Of a stretch of DNA of 51,889 nucleotides, positions 10,594 to 21,012 are shown piece by piece (the stretch's first letter is position 1; every line of letters begins with the position of its first letter). The translations under genes and the position numbers were made by a program. The stretch spans positions 1 through 51,889 of the forward strand of contig JAHBMJ010000269.1 of NCBI GenBank assembly GCA_018398765.1, read 5' to 3'. The notes under the pieces were generated by a model. That model ran no database searches and was not told where the DNA came from. It saw only the letters and a list, made by a program, of their open reading frames with translations. This stretch comes from Chromera velia (Eukaryota; Sar; Chromeraceae).

Positions 10594-12423
10594 CTTCTCT
10601 CCGTCGAACGGGTCGCTTCGCGTTCTTTCTGTTGTTCCTCTGGTTTTTTTCTTTCTTCTTTCGCCCTTCTCTGATTGTGCCTCTCCTCTCTCCTCTCCTT
10701 TCTTCCTGTATGCATGCAGGCATGATGCCGAAAACGGCCAAGTACGACCTATTCAGAGGTCAGCCAGTCCACCCCCCAGCCATGCCCTCCCCTCTGCATG
10801 CCGCCCCCCCCTTCTGGGATCTCTGCCGTTTCGTTTCGAAATTAAGAAGAGAATACAGGAGGATGTCAGGAGGGAAGGGAAACTTCAGAGAGAAGAGCCT
10901 CAGAGAGAGGCAACGTGTGTCTTTTTTCTTTCTCTTACCTTCCCTCTTTCCTTCGGAGCCTCTGTGAAGTTTTCCGCATACATACACGAAGAGATTTGCT
11001 TCACCCTCTGTCTCAACCCCCGCTCCCTCCCTACAGGTGCCGCCCCGGACGAGGCCCAATTGGCGGAGGAGAATGTGACCACGATCACCACCAAAATCAC
11101 CATGCAGGGAAAACAGCACGCGGAGGCCGTGGTCTTCTCTCCGGACGGACAGTTCCTTGTCACCGGGTCGGTCGGTCAGTCAGTCAGGCAGGGCGGGGGG
11201 TATGTGTGACTCTGTTTGCTTGGGTGTTTGGAGGAATTCAGAGAAGAGAGAGAAATGAAGAAAAAACAAGAGTAGTCACGGCCAAGAGTCTTGATGCAAT
11301 GAAATGTACTCCATGAAATGAAAAAGTGGATGTGTTTGTGTGCGCGTTCTTGGTCTTCTCTTTTTCTTTCTTCTCTTTTTTGTTGTCGTCTGGTGACGCC
11401 TCGTCCTCTCGTCTGTGAGGCGTCTCTTTGTTGCATTGCGTTCTTTCTTCCTTTTCTTGTGGACCTTCATACAACTGTCCTTCCTCTCCTCTTCTCTCCT
11501 GTCTTGCCCCCGTCGCTCATCCCATCCCATCATCTCCCTCTCTCCGTTCATGCACATATGATATTCTTTCTATCTATCTATCTATCTATCTTATCTATCG
11601 GTGTGTTCCCGCCATCCACCCGTTTGAGCTGCGGTAAGGGTCTGTTTTTTCTTCACTGCGTGAAAGCCAAAAAAAGCTTTCTCTCTTGTCTCTTTGGACG
11701 GAGGTTTTGCACCCTCTTCCTGTTTTCTTTTTCTTTTCAGACCCTCGAGCACCCTCTTCCTGTTTTCTTTTTCTTTTCAGACCCTCGAGCAGTCTCAGTC
11801 AGGTAGGTCTAGTTTTCTAGATCCTACCTGCGTGTGTTGTGTTGTGTGATGTGATGATGATGCAACACTGTCCTGTGAATGCACTCCAGTCAAGCTTTAC
11901 TTTCTCTCCTTTCCGTCTCCTCCCTTCAGATCCTCCGACGGTTTCGTTGAGGTCTGGGATGCCGTCTCCGGCACCCTGCGCAAGGACCTCTCTTTCCAAC
12001 AAGAGGGAAAGTTCATGATGCACTCCAAAGCGGTGCTCGCTTTGGCCTTCTCTCGGGACTCGGAGCTTTTGGCGAGTGGAGATCAAGACGCGAACATCAA
12101 GGCAGGTCCAAATCAACAAACGGTCTTGGTCTTTCCACCCAGGGAGGGAGGGAGAGAAAAGGAGGGAGAGAGGGAGAGACATGCTGACGCAGCAAGCCGC
12201 AGCTGTTTACGTGACGTCATACAGCGCAACATGATTCTTTGAGAATCCGATCGGAAGAGGACGGCTTGATTTCTGGTATTCACTCATCGAGGCTTACAGA
12301 AAGTGCTTTGATGGCTAAGGAGGGGGAGTCAACCAGAACAATAAACCCACGCGCATAGAGTTCAGCTAGAACGCTTCCTCTCACATCACCACATTTTCCC
12401 CTTCTCACCATGCATGCACACTT

Positions 12424-12463
<40 letters not shown>

Positions 12464-12771
12464 GCAGATCTGGAGAGTCAGCACCGGGGAGTGCGTGCGT
12501 CGGTTCACGAACGTTCACGACCAGGCGATCACAACGGTGTGCTTCTCTCGAGAGACGACCAACGTGCTGTCGGGTTCTTTCGACCAGACGCTGCGAGTTC
12601 ACGGGCTGAGGAGTGGAAAGACTATGAAGGAGTTCAGAGGCCACGCTTCGATCGTCCAGTGTGCGGTGTACTCAGGTAGGTCCGTCCGTCGGCGAGCAGC
12701 TTCTCTCTCTCTCTCTCTCTGAGAGAGAGAGAGAGAGTGTGTGTGTGTTTGCGTGCGTGTGTGTGTGTGTT

Positions 12772-12816
<45 letters not shown>

Positions 12817-15468
12817 ATGTGTGTGTGTGTGTGTGTGTGCAGCTGACGGCAACAGGGTGATCTCAGGGTCGAATGACGGCACAGTGAAGGTAAGAGAACG
12901 AGAAAGAAAGCCGCGATCTCTCTCTCTCTTTCTAGGCATGCGTCGGGGGGATTGTCGGCCTCCACCATCCATTCTGATTTTGCTTCTATGGGATCGCTCC
13001 CTCTTCTTGTCACCAAATGTCCCCAAATCCCTTCATGTCCGTCCAGCAGTCTCCCTTCTTCCGTCCTCCATCCCTGCCCCCCTCCCTCCTTCGCCCCTTC
13101 CTTCCTCCCTCCCTCCTTTCCTTCCTTCCTCCCTCCAGAGCTCTCTCCAGTTCCACCACCCCATCCGACCTCGGCCTCACGTTGGCTGCCCCCCCCCTGT
13201 GCACGCAAACAAACTTCCATTCAGGTTTGGGACTCCAAAACGTGTGAGTGTCTGAACACGATGACACCCCCTCCCCCTCCGCACATCAACGAGAGCACCA
13301 GCACGCCTGCCGTCTCGGCCGTATTCCTTGTGCCGAAGGTCAGTCAGTCCAACAGTTAATGGAGGAAGGAAGGGAGGAGCAGAACGGGACCGACAGATTG
13401 CTCTCTCCGGCTCTGCTTTCTTCACTGTTTTTCTCTTTCTATCGCCGGCTTCAGTCAGAGCTGATCAGGGCCGACAGTCAAGCAAGCAGGCAGGCAGGCA
13501 GGCAGGCAGGCAGAGTTGCCGAGCGAGGAAAGGAGAATCTGGCATCAAACCAAAATCCTTTCCTGCATCGTGTTCATTCACTGCATGTGCGCGTCGACCG
13601 ATCGAGGGAGAGAGAGAGATCGCGTCACGAATTTCGACAAGGAGAGGATATGGAGTGTTTTGGCAGGGAAAAAAAGAGACGCTGATTGGGTGCTCATTTA
13701 TGTGGGTTGGGGTGGACAGAGGGTAGCAGAGCATGTTGGTTTCCGGTATCTGACCTTCTTCTTCTTCTTCGCGTTGGTGAAGCTTTTTTTCTCTGCACCG
13801 TCTTTCGTGTAGCTGTCGGTAGAGGTCAGAAAGGTGTGTGTTGAGTGCGTCTCTAACATGTGCTGCCCCCCCCCCCTTTTTTTACTTTGCTTGGCGGCCT
13901 TGGTGGCTGGCTGGCTTTTGTGTTGCAGTCTCACGATTTGATTTACGTGGTGACGAAGAGTAGCACTCTGTATCAGATGACCATACAGGGCCAGGTGGTA
14001 AAGACCATGTCCACAGGTTGGTTGGTTGGTTGGGGGAATTAAGGAGGGAATCACAAACAGGCAATCAAACAAACAAACAAACAAACAAACAAACAAAGAG
14101 ACTGACTGTATGTATGTAGCGTTTCTCAATCGGCATCTCTAAAAAGACAGAGAGGACTCATAAATAAACATCCATTCGTGATCCTTTTCCTTTGCCTGGC
14201 TTTGCGACTCTCCGTCTGTCTGGGCTTCTGTCTGTGCATTAATTACAGTCTCTCCTTCGTTCTTGTCCTGGCTGTTTCCCGACTCAGCGACACCCCCTTT
14301 TCTTTCTTGCTTTTTCCGGTTCCCATCCTCTTCCAACAATCGAACTTCGTCCGTCCCTTTTTTCCTTCCTTCCTTCCTTTCCCCCCGTTCATCATTTCTT
14401 TAGTTGGACGGACAATGGAGATCCCCTACCTGCCTGCCTACCCGCTTGTCTGCCTGCCTGTCCACATGCCTGCCTCTTCCCTCCTTTCTGTCTTCAGGAA
14501 AGCGAGAGGGCGGGGACTTCATCGCGGGCATCGGTGGGTGGGCGAGAGGTCTGATGCATGCGGTGACAGGGGGGGGAAGTGGGGGCGCTTCAAAAAAATA
14601 TAATAGGATGAATGGATGGATGAGGCGGTCGGTGGAGAAGAACTCTTTTCGCTCTTGCCCCTTTCTTCGTCCTTTTTCTTCTCTTCGGTCTCTGTGCAGT
14701 CTTCCGTTAAAGAGAATGTCCACGTGGGCCTTTCCGGATTCTCTCTTGTACCTTGCAAGCGTTGTGGTCGTCATTTTGTTTGCACAATTCCTGCATGGTG
14801 TTTTCCTTCTCCTTGTCTGGCCTGGTCTGTCCAAGCTTTCCTGCCATCTCTGCTGCCTCCTTGCAGTCTCCCCTCGAGGAGAGTGGCTCTACGTCGCTGC
14901 AGAGGACAACAGGATGTACACCTTCGCAGCGTCCACGGGAAAATTGGAACACTTGATGGAGGTGCGTCGAATGAAGGAAGGCGGGAAAGATAGATAGAGA
15001 GAGAGAGAGAGCGAGGGAGGGAGGGAAGGAGGGAGGGAGGAAGGGAGAGCAAGAGAGGTAGCGAGAAGTGAGACAGACGACCGCAAGAAAGGACGAGGAA
15101 GCCTGCCTGTGCCGCCATCTGGTACCCTCTCTCTCCCTTCCTCACGCGCCTTCTCTGGGCCCGTCGTCACTTGAATGAAGGATGCGGCTTTTGTTTCTTC
15201 TTCGCTGTCTATCGACGTTTGCGTCTTTCTGATCGATTGACCGATTGATTGACCGCTTGGATTTCTCGTCTGATTTGGTCAATCGATTGATCCATTGGAT
15301 GGTTGGTTGCTTGACTTGGCCCACCTCTCTCGAGTCTGCATGCGTCTGCCTGTATGTTCGTCTGTGCAGGTCCACGAGAAAGACGCCATCGGTCTCGCGC
15401 ACCATCCGAACCTTCCGTTGGTCGCCTCCTGGGGTCTCGACGGCACGATTAAGCTCTTGAAGCCGTAA
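7631..15468 (+). CDS. SMU1: SMU1-like WD40 splicing factor, 16 exons
   Basis: The spliced product (about 520 aa; human SMU1 is 513) aligns end to end with SMU1, a spliceosomal B-complex protein that pairs with RED/IK. LisH and CTLH helices are at the N-terminus and seven WD40 repeats form the C-terminal half, ending GTIKLLKP. Exons: 7631-7662, 7860-7926, 8278-8421, 8742-8897, 9545-9593, 9937-10014 (or 10020), 10720-10758, 11037-11178 (or 11174), 11930-12101, 12468-12675, 12843-12889, 13225-13338, 13929-14016, 14498-14533, 14867-14961, 15370-15468 (TAA). All phases agree. Intron 9 must use a GC donor at 12102. The exon 8/9 join gives a small insert relative to animal SMU1. Introns are packed with microsatellites. 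Poly(A) signals AATAAA follow the stop. Confidence 0.95.
7733..7765 (+). repeat. (CCAT)n microsatellite, SMU1 intron 1
   Basis: About eight CCAT units lie inside intron 1. Related simple repeats fill the other introns: TTCC at about 8560-8585, CT at 9643-9697 and 10557-10590, TCTA at 11569-11590, TGTC at 12425-12463, GGCA at about 13487-13512 and AAAC at 14067-14097. Confidence 0.85.
9461..9561 (+). repeat. Duplicated exon 5 splice-acceptor boundary in SMU1 intron 4
   Basis: The acceptor CAG plus the first 17 exon bases (CTCTATGAGGGAATGCC) occur at 9461-9480 and again at 9542-9561, each preceded by a similar TTCTCTT tract. They are separated by a unique AT-rich 49-bp spacer. Use of the first copy would run into an in-frame TAA within 17 codons, so the second is the functional boundary. 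Confidence 0.85.
11709..11788 (+). repeat. Tandem 40-bp duplication of a splice-acceptor sequence, SMU1 intron 8
   Basis: Two exact, adjacent 40-bp copies (11709-11748 and 11749-11788) each contain a long pyrimidine tract and TTTTCAG. The second copy is followed by a 22-nt candidate microexon (11781-11802) and a GTAGGT donor. Confidence 0.85.
12706..12840 (+). repeat. CT/GA/GT compound microsatellite, SMU1 intron 10
   Basis: A (CT)n run passes into (GA)n and then a (GT)n tract of about 100 bp that abuts the exon 11 acceptor directly, so the GT repeat replaces the usual pyrimidine tract. The short CT-GA palindrome at 12706-12736 could form a hairpin. Confidence 0.85.
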
Positions 15469-15481
15469 AATTAGTTGGGGT

Positions 15482-15520
15482 AATAAAGCCTGTTAGAAAG
15501 ATCACTCATTTGGGAATAAA
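15482..15520 (+). terminator. SMU1 polyadenylation signals
   Basis: There are two AATAAA hexamers, at 15482-15487 and 15515-15520. They lie 14 and 47 bp after the SMU1 stop codon, on the coding strand. Confidence 0.6.
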
Positions 15521-16539
15521 GCCGGGTCAAGAGTCAACTTCAATTTGAAACACTGCACTGTGTGCGGCGGCTATTTTACTTACGGCTCACTAGGCTGCTC
15601 GTACACGTCATGATATAGTAGGATCCTGGGACATGCTACTAGTATATGAGTATATAAAACTATATGAGTTTCTATCTATAGAATAGGATATAAGATAGCA
15701 TTTTACTAGGGATTTTATATTTCAGGCCCTCCCGCGCTCCAGTACGCTCCAGCCAGGTATAAAGCCCGTGTTACGGGCTGTGCAGCTAGCCCATGCCTTT
15801 TAAACCTGAGTTTGCAGCAATAAATTTGCCAATAATTAGAGAGGTATACGGTTTGTGGCGCCGTTTGAGTTACTTAATTAAGTATCATTTTTTTTTTTTA
15901 AGTGTTTAGCGCTTTGTTGGGGCCTGCGGAAAGTGTGCTTTAGACTACATTTTCAGGTATATATGGGGACGCGGCATCCATAATAAAAACCTCGATCATC
16001 ATATTTTCAGGCGGGAAAAAGTTAGAAAAGTCAGATCCCTTAAAACACCGTGTACATCCCTCTGCAGGTCCACCTCTCAGCCAGATGGGCCCCCCGACGA
16101 GATGGACAAAAACTACCCTGCCCTTCCCACGGCAGGGAGGGCGTAGGAAGCGACAACAGCTGGGCTCTCTCCACCCAGCCAGCCAGCCACAGTGTACGCG
16201 TGGAGACCGGTGGGGAGGGATAAAGAGAAGGAGAGGAGGTGGATGGACGCCGCAGCACTGGCCGCAAACGCATGCCAGACAGACCTACCCCGGGTGGAGC
16301 AGGGCCGAATCAAAAGGGCGCAATGGTGGGAGGAGGAGAGGAAAGGACACACGAAAGCGGTTGGAAAGGTGAAGAAGGAAGCGAGGGAGTGAAGGGCGGA
16401 GCAACGAAGGCAGCCGCCACCCAGCTCTAGCTTCATTACGGTAAACGTCCGCACCCTTCCAACCCCCCCGCCCAAGACACCACCAATCCTCCCCCTTCCG
16501 ATTCAAGGACCTTTTGGACCCTCTGGGCTGCGACGAGGG
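15521..16539. other. Intergenic spacer downstream of SMU1
   Basis: The left part is AT-rich. A perfect 7-bp-stem hairpin lies at 15763-15779 (AGCCCGT, loop GTT, ACGGGCT). From about 16060 the sequence becomes GC-rich and low-complexity, and no frame is convincing until 16540. No RNA gene is recognised. Confidence 0.45.
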
Positions 16540-17070
16540 ATGGCTGACCCAATCAGACAGGCTAGGGAACGCCGAGCGCGAGTCAAGACAGCAACCCGCA
16601 GAGAATGGGAAGAGGAGGCAGAAAAGGAAATCCAGGAGAGGGAAGAGTGGAGAGCCAGATGGAGGAGGGGAGAGAACCCGCACCCGAGGTAGCCCGCACA
16701 GCCCCAGACGCCACAGATAGTCAAAAAGATGGTAGGGGCAGCCATCCGCACAACTCCCCCCGATGACCAGCGAGCAGACAGGCAGGCAAGGCCATCCATC
16801 ACCCCAATAGTATGCCGACTAAGTGTCAGCCCAGCCGGAGCCGACCTCACATCCAATGTGGGGTTGACGGATGATGAGGCCCTCCAGAAAGGGATCGAGA
16901 ATTCGCTGTCGGAGACGCCAGGCCCTGCGCCTCCTGCTTGTTCTGACTCATCTTCCTCTCTTTCCCCCGCTTCCTCTTCATCTTCCTCTTCCTCGTCCTC
17001 TTCCCCTTCCTCCTCCTCCTCTTCCTCCTCCTATTCCCCTCCCTTCTCTTCTCAGGCACCCTTAGCTTAG
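16540..17070 (+). pseudogene. Basic then Ser-rich ORF interrupted by TAG
   Basis: Starting at ATG 16540 (MADPIRQARERRARV), the frame is rich in Arg and Glu for 50 codons and meets TAG at 16690-16692. It then stays open in the same frame for another 125 codons, with a DDEALQKGIENSLSE segment and a poly-Ser tract. It could be an ORF1/gag-like product of the retroelement, but no domain is recognised. Loss of one CAG codon to TAG would explain the break. Confidence 0.35.
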
Positions 17071-18239
17071 ATTCAAGAACAGACAGATACACAAGCAGGC
17101 ACAGACAGACAGACAGAAAGCCAAACGTGGACAGTCGTCGAAGCAAAAAGGCAGACCAGAGCAGCCGCAGTGCAGGCGCAGACGGAGACAGGCAAAAGAC
17201 GGCAGGACAAGACAGACGCAGACAGCCACAGACAGCGACAGAGAGATAGAGAAAGCCGGAAGCGGATACAGACAGCTACAGGCAGATACAGACAGACGCA
17301 GGCAGCCACAAATAGATATTAAAAGATAGACGCAGACAGACACAGACAGACACAGAGAGACGCAGATTCAGACAGATGTAGACAGACACACCAAGCGACA
17401 GCAAGACACAGAAAGAAACAGCCAGCAACAGGAAGACAGCAGGAGGGGAGTCCGACGGCCAAGCGAACAACTGAATGCCTATGACACGGCTGGGGGGGAG
17501 GGGGGCCCAAACGTCTGTGACACGGCGGCCGGCCCTTCCTCCCCCCGCAAGCAGGAGGGGGGGGTGCGTGTGCCTCTGGGGGATTGTTGTGCGGCGGGGG
17601 AGGGGGGCCAACCCAAGGCCGGACCCTCCCCCAGGCAGACGGGGGAAGGTCCCCTCACACCCATCCAAAGACACATCCACATCCAACCCCAACCGCGGCC
17701 CCCCGCATCCCCTAACCACACACCAGAACGTTTTCACATAGGCACCGCCACACCCTCCTCACAACTCACCAGGACCCCCCCAACCCCACCACCACCCAGG
17801 AGATGGAGATTCGACAAAGCGAGCGTCCCCAGATAAAACTCAGACCCTCTCCCCCTCCGACCCCCTTCCCCCCCCCCCGAGGAAAGAGACCTATGGGACA
17901 ACAGAGACTTTGACGAACCTGAAGACCGCAGGACCACCAGATGCTGCCCTTTCTCCTTCCCCCCTCATACACACCCCCACCGCCGCCTCCCACCACCGAG
18001 CACCACCATCCACAACGCCCTCCCACTACAGCTGCCCGCCCTGCGAATACTCAGTCTGGACCCAGGACTCCTCCCTAACCCCACTCCTATGAGGACCTCA
18101 CCCCATCCCGCACTTGCACAGACAGCAAACCCCCCCCCCTCCCGCAACATGCCCTCCACCCAGTCCCCGACGTGCTCCTCACTGAACCCTGATGCAGCCC
18201 CCTTCCAACCGGCCGCCGCACCCCCGAAGAAACCCATCC

Positions 18240-18965
18240 TACCCACACATACACACACAAGCACATACACCTACAGACCCCAGAAAGCCTCAGTGACACA
18301 TCAGAGGCAGCCCCCTTCCAACCACCAGAACACCTGAAGCCACCCACCCTGCATATATGCACACACACGCATACACACCCACAGACCCTAGAAAGCCTCA
18401 GCGACACCCCAGAGGCAGCCCCCTTCTAACCACCAGAACCCCCGAAGCCACCCACCCCACATACACATACACACACGCAAACACACCCACAGACCCCAGA
18501 AAGCCTCAGCAACACCCTAGAGGCAGCCCCCTTCTAACGACTAGAACCCCCGAAGCCACCCACCCCGCATACACACACATACACGCATACATACCCACAG
18601 ACCCCAGAAAGCCTCAGCGACACCCCAGAGGCAGCCCCCCTCTAACCACTAGAACCCCTGAAGCCACCCACCCTGCATACACACACACATACACACATAA
18701 GCACACACACCCACAGACCCCAGAAAGCCTCAGCGACACCCCAGAGACAGCCCCCTTCCAACCACCAGAACCCTCGCAGACACCCACTCCACATACATGC
18801 ACATATACGCACATACACCCACAGACCCCAGAAAGCCTCAGCAACCCCCCAGAGGCAGCCCCATTCCAACCACCAGCACCCCCACAGACACTCACTCCAC
18901 ATACACAACCCCATACACACACACACATACGCAAACCCCCGAAAGCCTCAGCGATACACCAGCCG
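18240..18965. repeat. Minisatellite, about 108-116 bp unit, about 7 copies
   Basis: Each unit carries the core AGACCCCAGAAAGCCTCAGC, at about 18272, 18382, 18490, 18598, 18715, 18824 and a truncated copy near 18935. Each also has a CA/TA-rich segment and a CCCCCTTCNAACCACCAGAA segment. Units diverge by substitutions and CA-length changes. In one plus frame each unit encodes a Pro/Glu-rich peptide including PQTPESLSDTPE. Confidence 0.8.
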
Positions 18966-19543
18966 AGACCCCCACCCCCCCAAAGGAGTACTTGGGAGTG
19001 CCGGACAAAGCCCCAACGGACCCCTTCGAGAGGCATAAATAGGTAGCGGACAAGAAAGTCCGTGAGAGGCGCCTTAAAAGGACATGGAAGGAGAGGCGGG
19101 GCGGCGGGGAAAGGGAGAAAGAGGAAGAGGATGACGAACCCCCTGATCTGGTAGACTCAGAGCATTTGGACAGCGAAGATGAAGACACAACAGCCAAACA
19201 CAGCACCAAAACACCCACCTTCCCACCCCGGAACTCACAAAAGGCGAGGGCGAACGAATGCTGTGCATGCCATAGGTTGGGGGGAAGGTGCACCTCGTGC
19301 TAATGTGTCTGGCAAGGGAGACCGTGCAGCACAAACGGTCACATCTGCCCCCTCCAAGCTCCAGCAGACACCCGAGCCTACCCCCCCGGCGCAAGAACAT
19401 GTCAGAACCTCCACAACACTCCACTAGACACCCCTCCTCCACCGCCAAGCGCTCCCCTACCCCGGGGCCCCGGACCAGGAGACAAAGCCCGAAGCAACGA
19501 AGGGGAGGGGGGCGGCTCAGACCCCTTGTCCTCCTCTCCCGCT

Positions 19544-19740
19544 AGTTCCTCCTCCTCCTCTCCCTCCTCCTCTTCCTCCTCCTCTTCCTCCTCCTCCTCC
19601 TCGTCCTCCTCCTCTTCCTCCTCTTCCTCCTCCTCTTCCTCCTCCTCTTCCTCCTCCTCTTCTTCCTCCTCTTGAAGTTCCTCCTCCTCCTCCTCCTCTT
19701 CCTCCTCCTCTTCTTCCTCTTCCTCCTCCTCCTCCTCCGC
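19544..19740. repeat. (TCC/TCT)n trinucleotide tract
   Basis: About 195 bp is almost wholly TCC and TCT triplets on the plus strand. It gives poly-Ser on the plus strand and poly-Glu or poly-Arg/Gly on the minus strand, so long open frames here are compositional. Confidence 0.9.
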
Positions 19741-19759
19741 AGCACTCTTCCCCACAGCC

Positions 19760-20896
19760 ATGGGCCAGGACCCCCCACCCAAAAGGCCCCCGCAAGAAGG
19801 GAACGTGGTAGTAGTAACTGCCAGAGCCAACGAAGGGGGGGGGAAATACTTAGGAAGGGTCCTCAACGTCAGCAAAAAGCAAATCGAGCTCCACCTATGG
19901 GGAGGAAATGGAGACACACAGAAGCCAGTGCCTGGCTGGCAGCCCATAGAAGAAACCAGCAGGGGGCGGGAGTTCTTCAAACAACTCCGCTTCGGCGGCG
20001 CCAGACCACCAGAGGGCCATGAAGCTATCACATGGACCTTTCACTTCAGCCAAGGAAAGGGGGCGAAGGTCATCGTATGTCTGGTCCGCAACTTCTGCCC
20101 AGATCAGAATCTCTCTCAGCGCTTCCTCCATACGAAAGTGAGGAGGAGCAACCAGCAGGGGGGGGGGCCCTGGCAGGCATACGGCGAGGCGCTAGTCAGG
20201 GTGAACCGCATCTGTCAAGAGGCCACAGCAGAAGAAGACGGCCAAGGCCCCCCGCACAGCCAAACATCAGCAGGAGAAGACGGCCAAGGCCCCCCGCGCA
20301 GCCAAATAGCAGCAGGAAAAGACGGCCAAGGCCCCCTGCGCAGCCAAACAGCAGCAGAAAAAGACGGCAGAGGCCCTCCACACAGCCAAACAGCAGCAGG
20401 AGAAGACGATCGAGGCCCCCCGCGCAGCCAAACAGCAGCAGGAGAAGACGGCCAAGGCCTCACGTGCAGCCAAATAGCAGCAGGAGAAGGCGGCCAAGCC
20501 CCCCCGCGCAGCCAAACAGCAGCAGGAGAAGACAGCCGAGGCCCCCCACACAGCCAAACAGCAGCAGGCGGAGATGGCCAAGGCCCCCCGCATAGCCAAA
20601 CAGCAGCAAGAGAAGACGGCCGAGGCTCCCCACGCAGCCGAACAGCAGCAAAAGAAGACAGCCGAGGCCCTCCGTGCAGCCAAACAGCAGCAGGAGAAGA
20701 CCAAAGGGGCCCCCCACGTGAGGCCTTACACGATCGACCACTGAGAGAGAAGGAAAGTGAGGCGAACGCATGCATACGAGCGGCTGAGGAGGAAAAGCGC
20801 CCCCTGGCAAGAGAGGAGGCCAACCGCCTCATGGAGGCAGCCTACGGGGCCCCCAGGGAGCCAGGAGGGAAGCCCACCCTCGCTCAGGGAAGGTGA
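19760..20896 (+). CDS. Element-associated ORF with 14-residue repeats
   Basis: This is a 378-codon frame from ATG 19760. Residues 1-150 look like genuine protein, with alternating beta-type segments (NVVVVTARANEGGGKYLGRV, IELHLWGG, GWQPIEET) of a kind that could bind nucleic acid. The next 165 residues are about eleven and a half 14-residue repeats of the form AGEDGQGPPHSQTA, encoded by a 42-bp minisatellite. The last 60 are charged (IRAAEEEKRPLAREEANRLM). No family was firmly recognised. Its position ahead of an RT-like ORF suggests an element protein. Confidence 0.4.
   Translation: MGQDPPPKRPPQEGNVVVVTARANEGGGKYLGRVLNVSKKQIELHLWGGNGDTQKPVPGWQPIEETSRGREFFKQLRFGGARPPEGHEAITWTFHFSQGKGAKVIVCLVRNFCPDQNLSQRFLHTKVRRSNQQGGGPWQAYGEALVRVNRICQEATAEEDGQGPPHSQTSAGEDGQGPPRSQIAAGKDGQGPLRSQTAAEKDGRGPPHSQTAAGEDDRGPPRSQTAAGEDGQGLTCSQIAAGEGGQAPPRSQTAAGEDSRGPPHSQTAAGGDGQGPPHSQTAAREDGRGSPRSRTAAKEDSRGPPCSQTAAGEDQRGPPREALHDRPLREKESEANACIRAAEEEKRPLAREEANRLMEAAYGAPREPGGKPTLAQGR
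20222..20702 (+). repeat. 42-bp coding minisatellite, about 11.5 copies
   Basis: The unit is 42 bp, built on GCAGCAGGAGAAGACGGCCA followed by AGGCCCCCC and GCAGCCAAACA. Because 42 is divisible by 3, the array stays in frame, and I see no stop in any forward frame across it. It encodes AGEDGQGPPHSQTA, QQEKTAKAPRAAK or SRRRRPRPPAQPN-type repeats depending on frame. Confidence 0.85.
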
Positions 20897-21012
20897 GAGA
20901 GAGAGTGGAGGCGTGCACAGCGTCTACACCCCAGCGGGCAGTACGCATTCCCCAAAAAGGGCACAGGGAGGAGGCTAGTACGGCTGACGCAATCCCTAAT
21001 TGCAGGGATTAG

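Noticed and set aside
12634-13255. Cys/Val- and His/Thr-repeat proteins in GT/CA tracts
   Set aside because: These are translations of microsatellites inside SMU1 introns, with no splice or start support.
19402-20031. Minus-strand poly-Glu/Arg proteins across the (TCC)n tract
   Set aside because: They are antisense to a trinucleotide repeat. The frames are open because of composition only.
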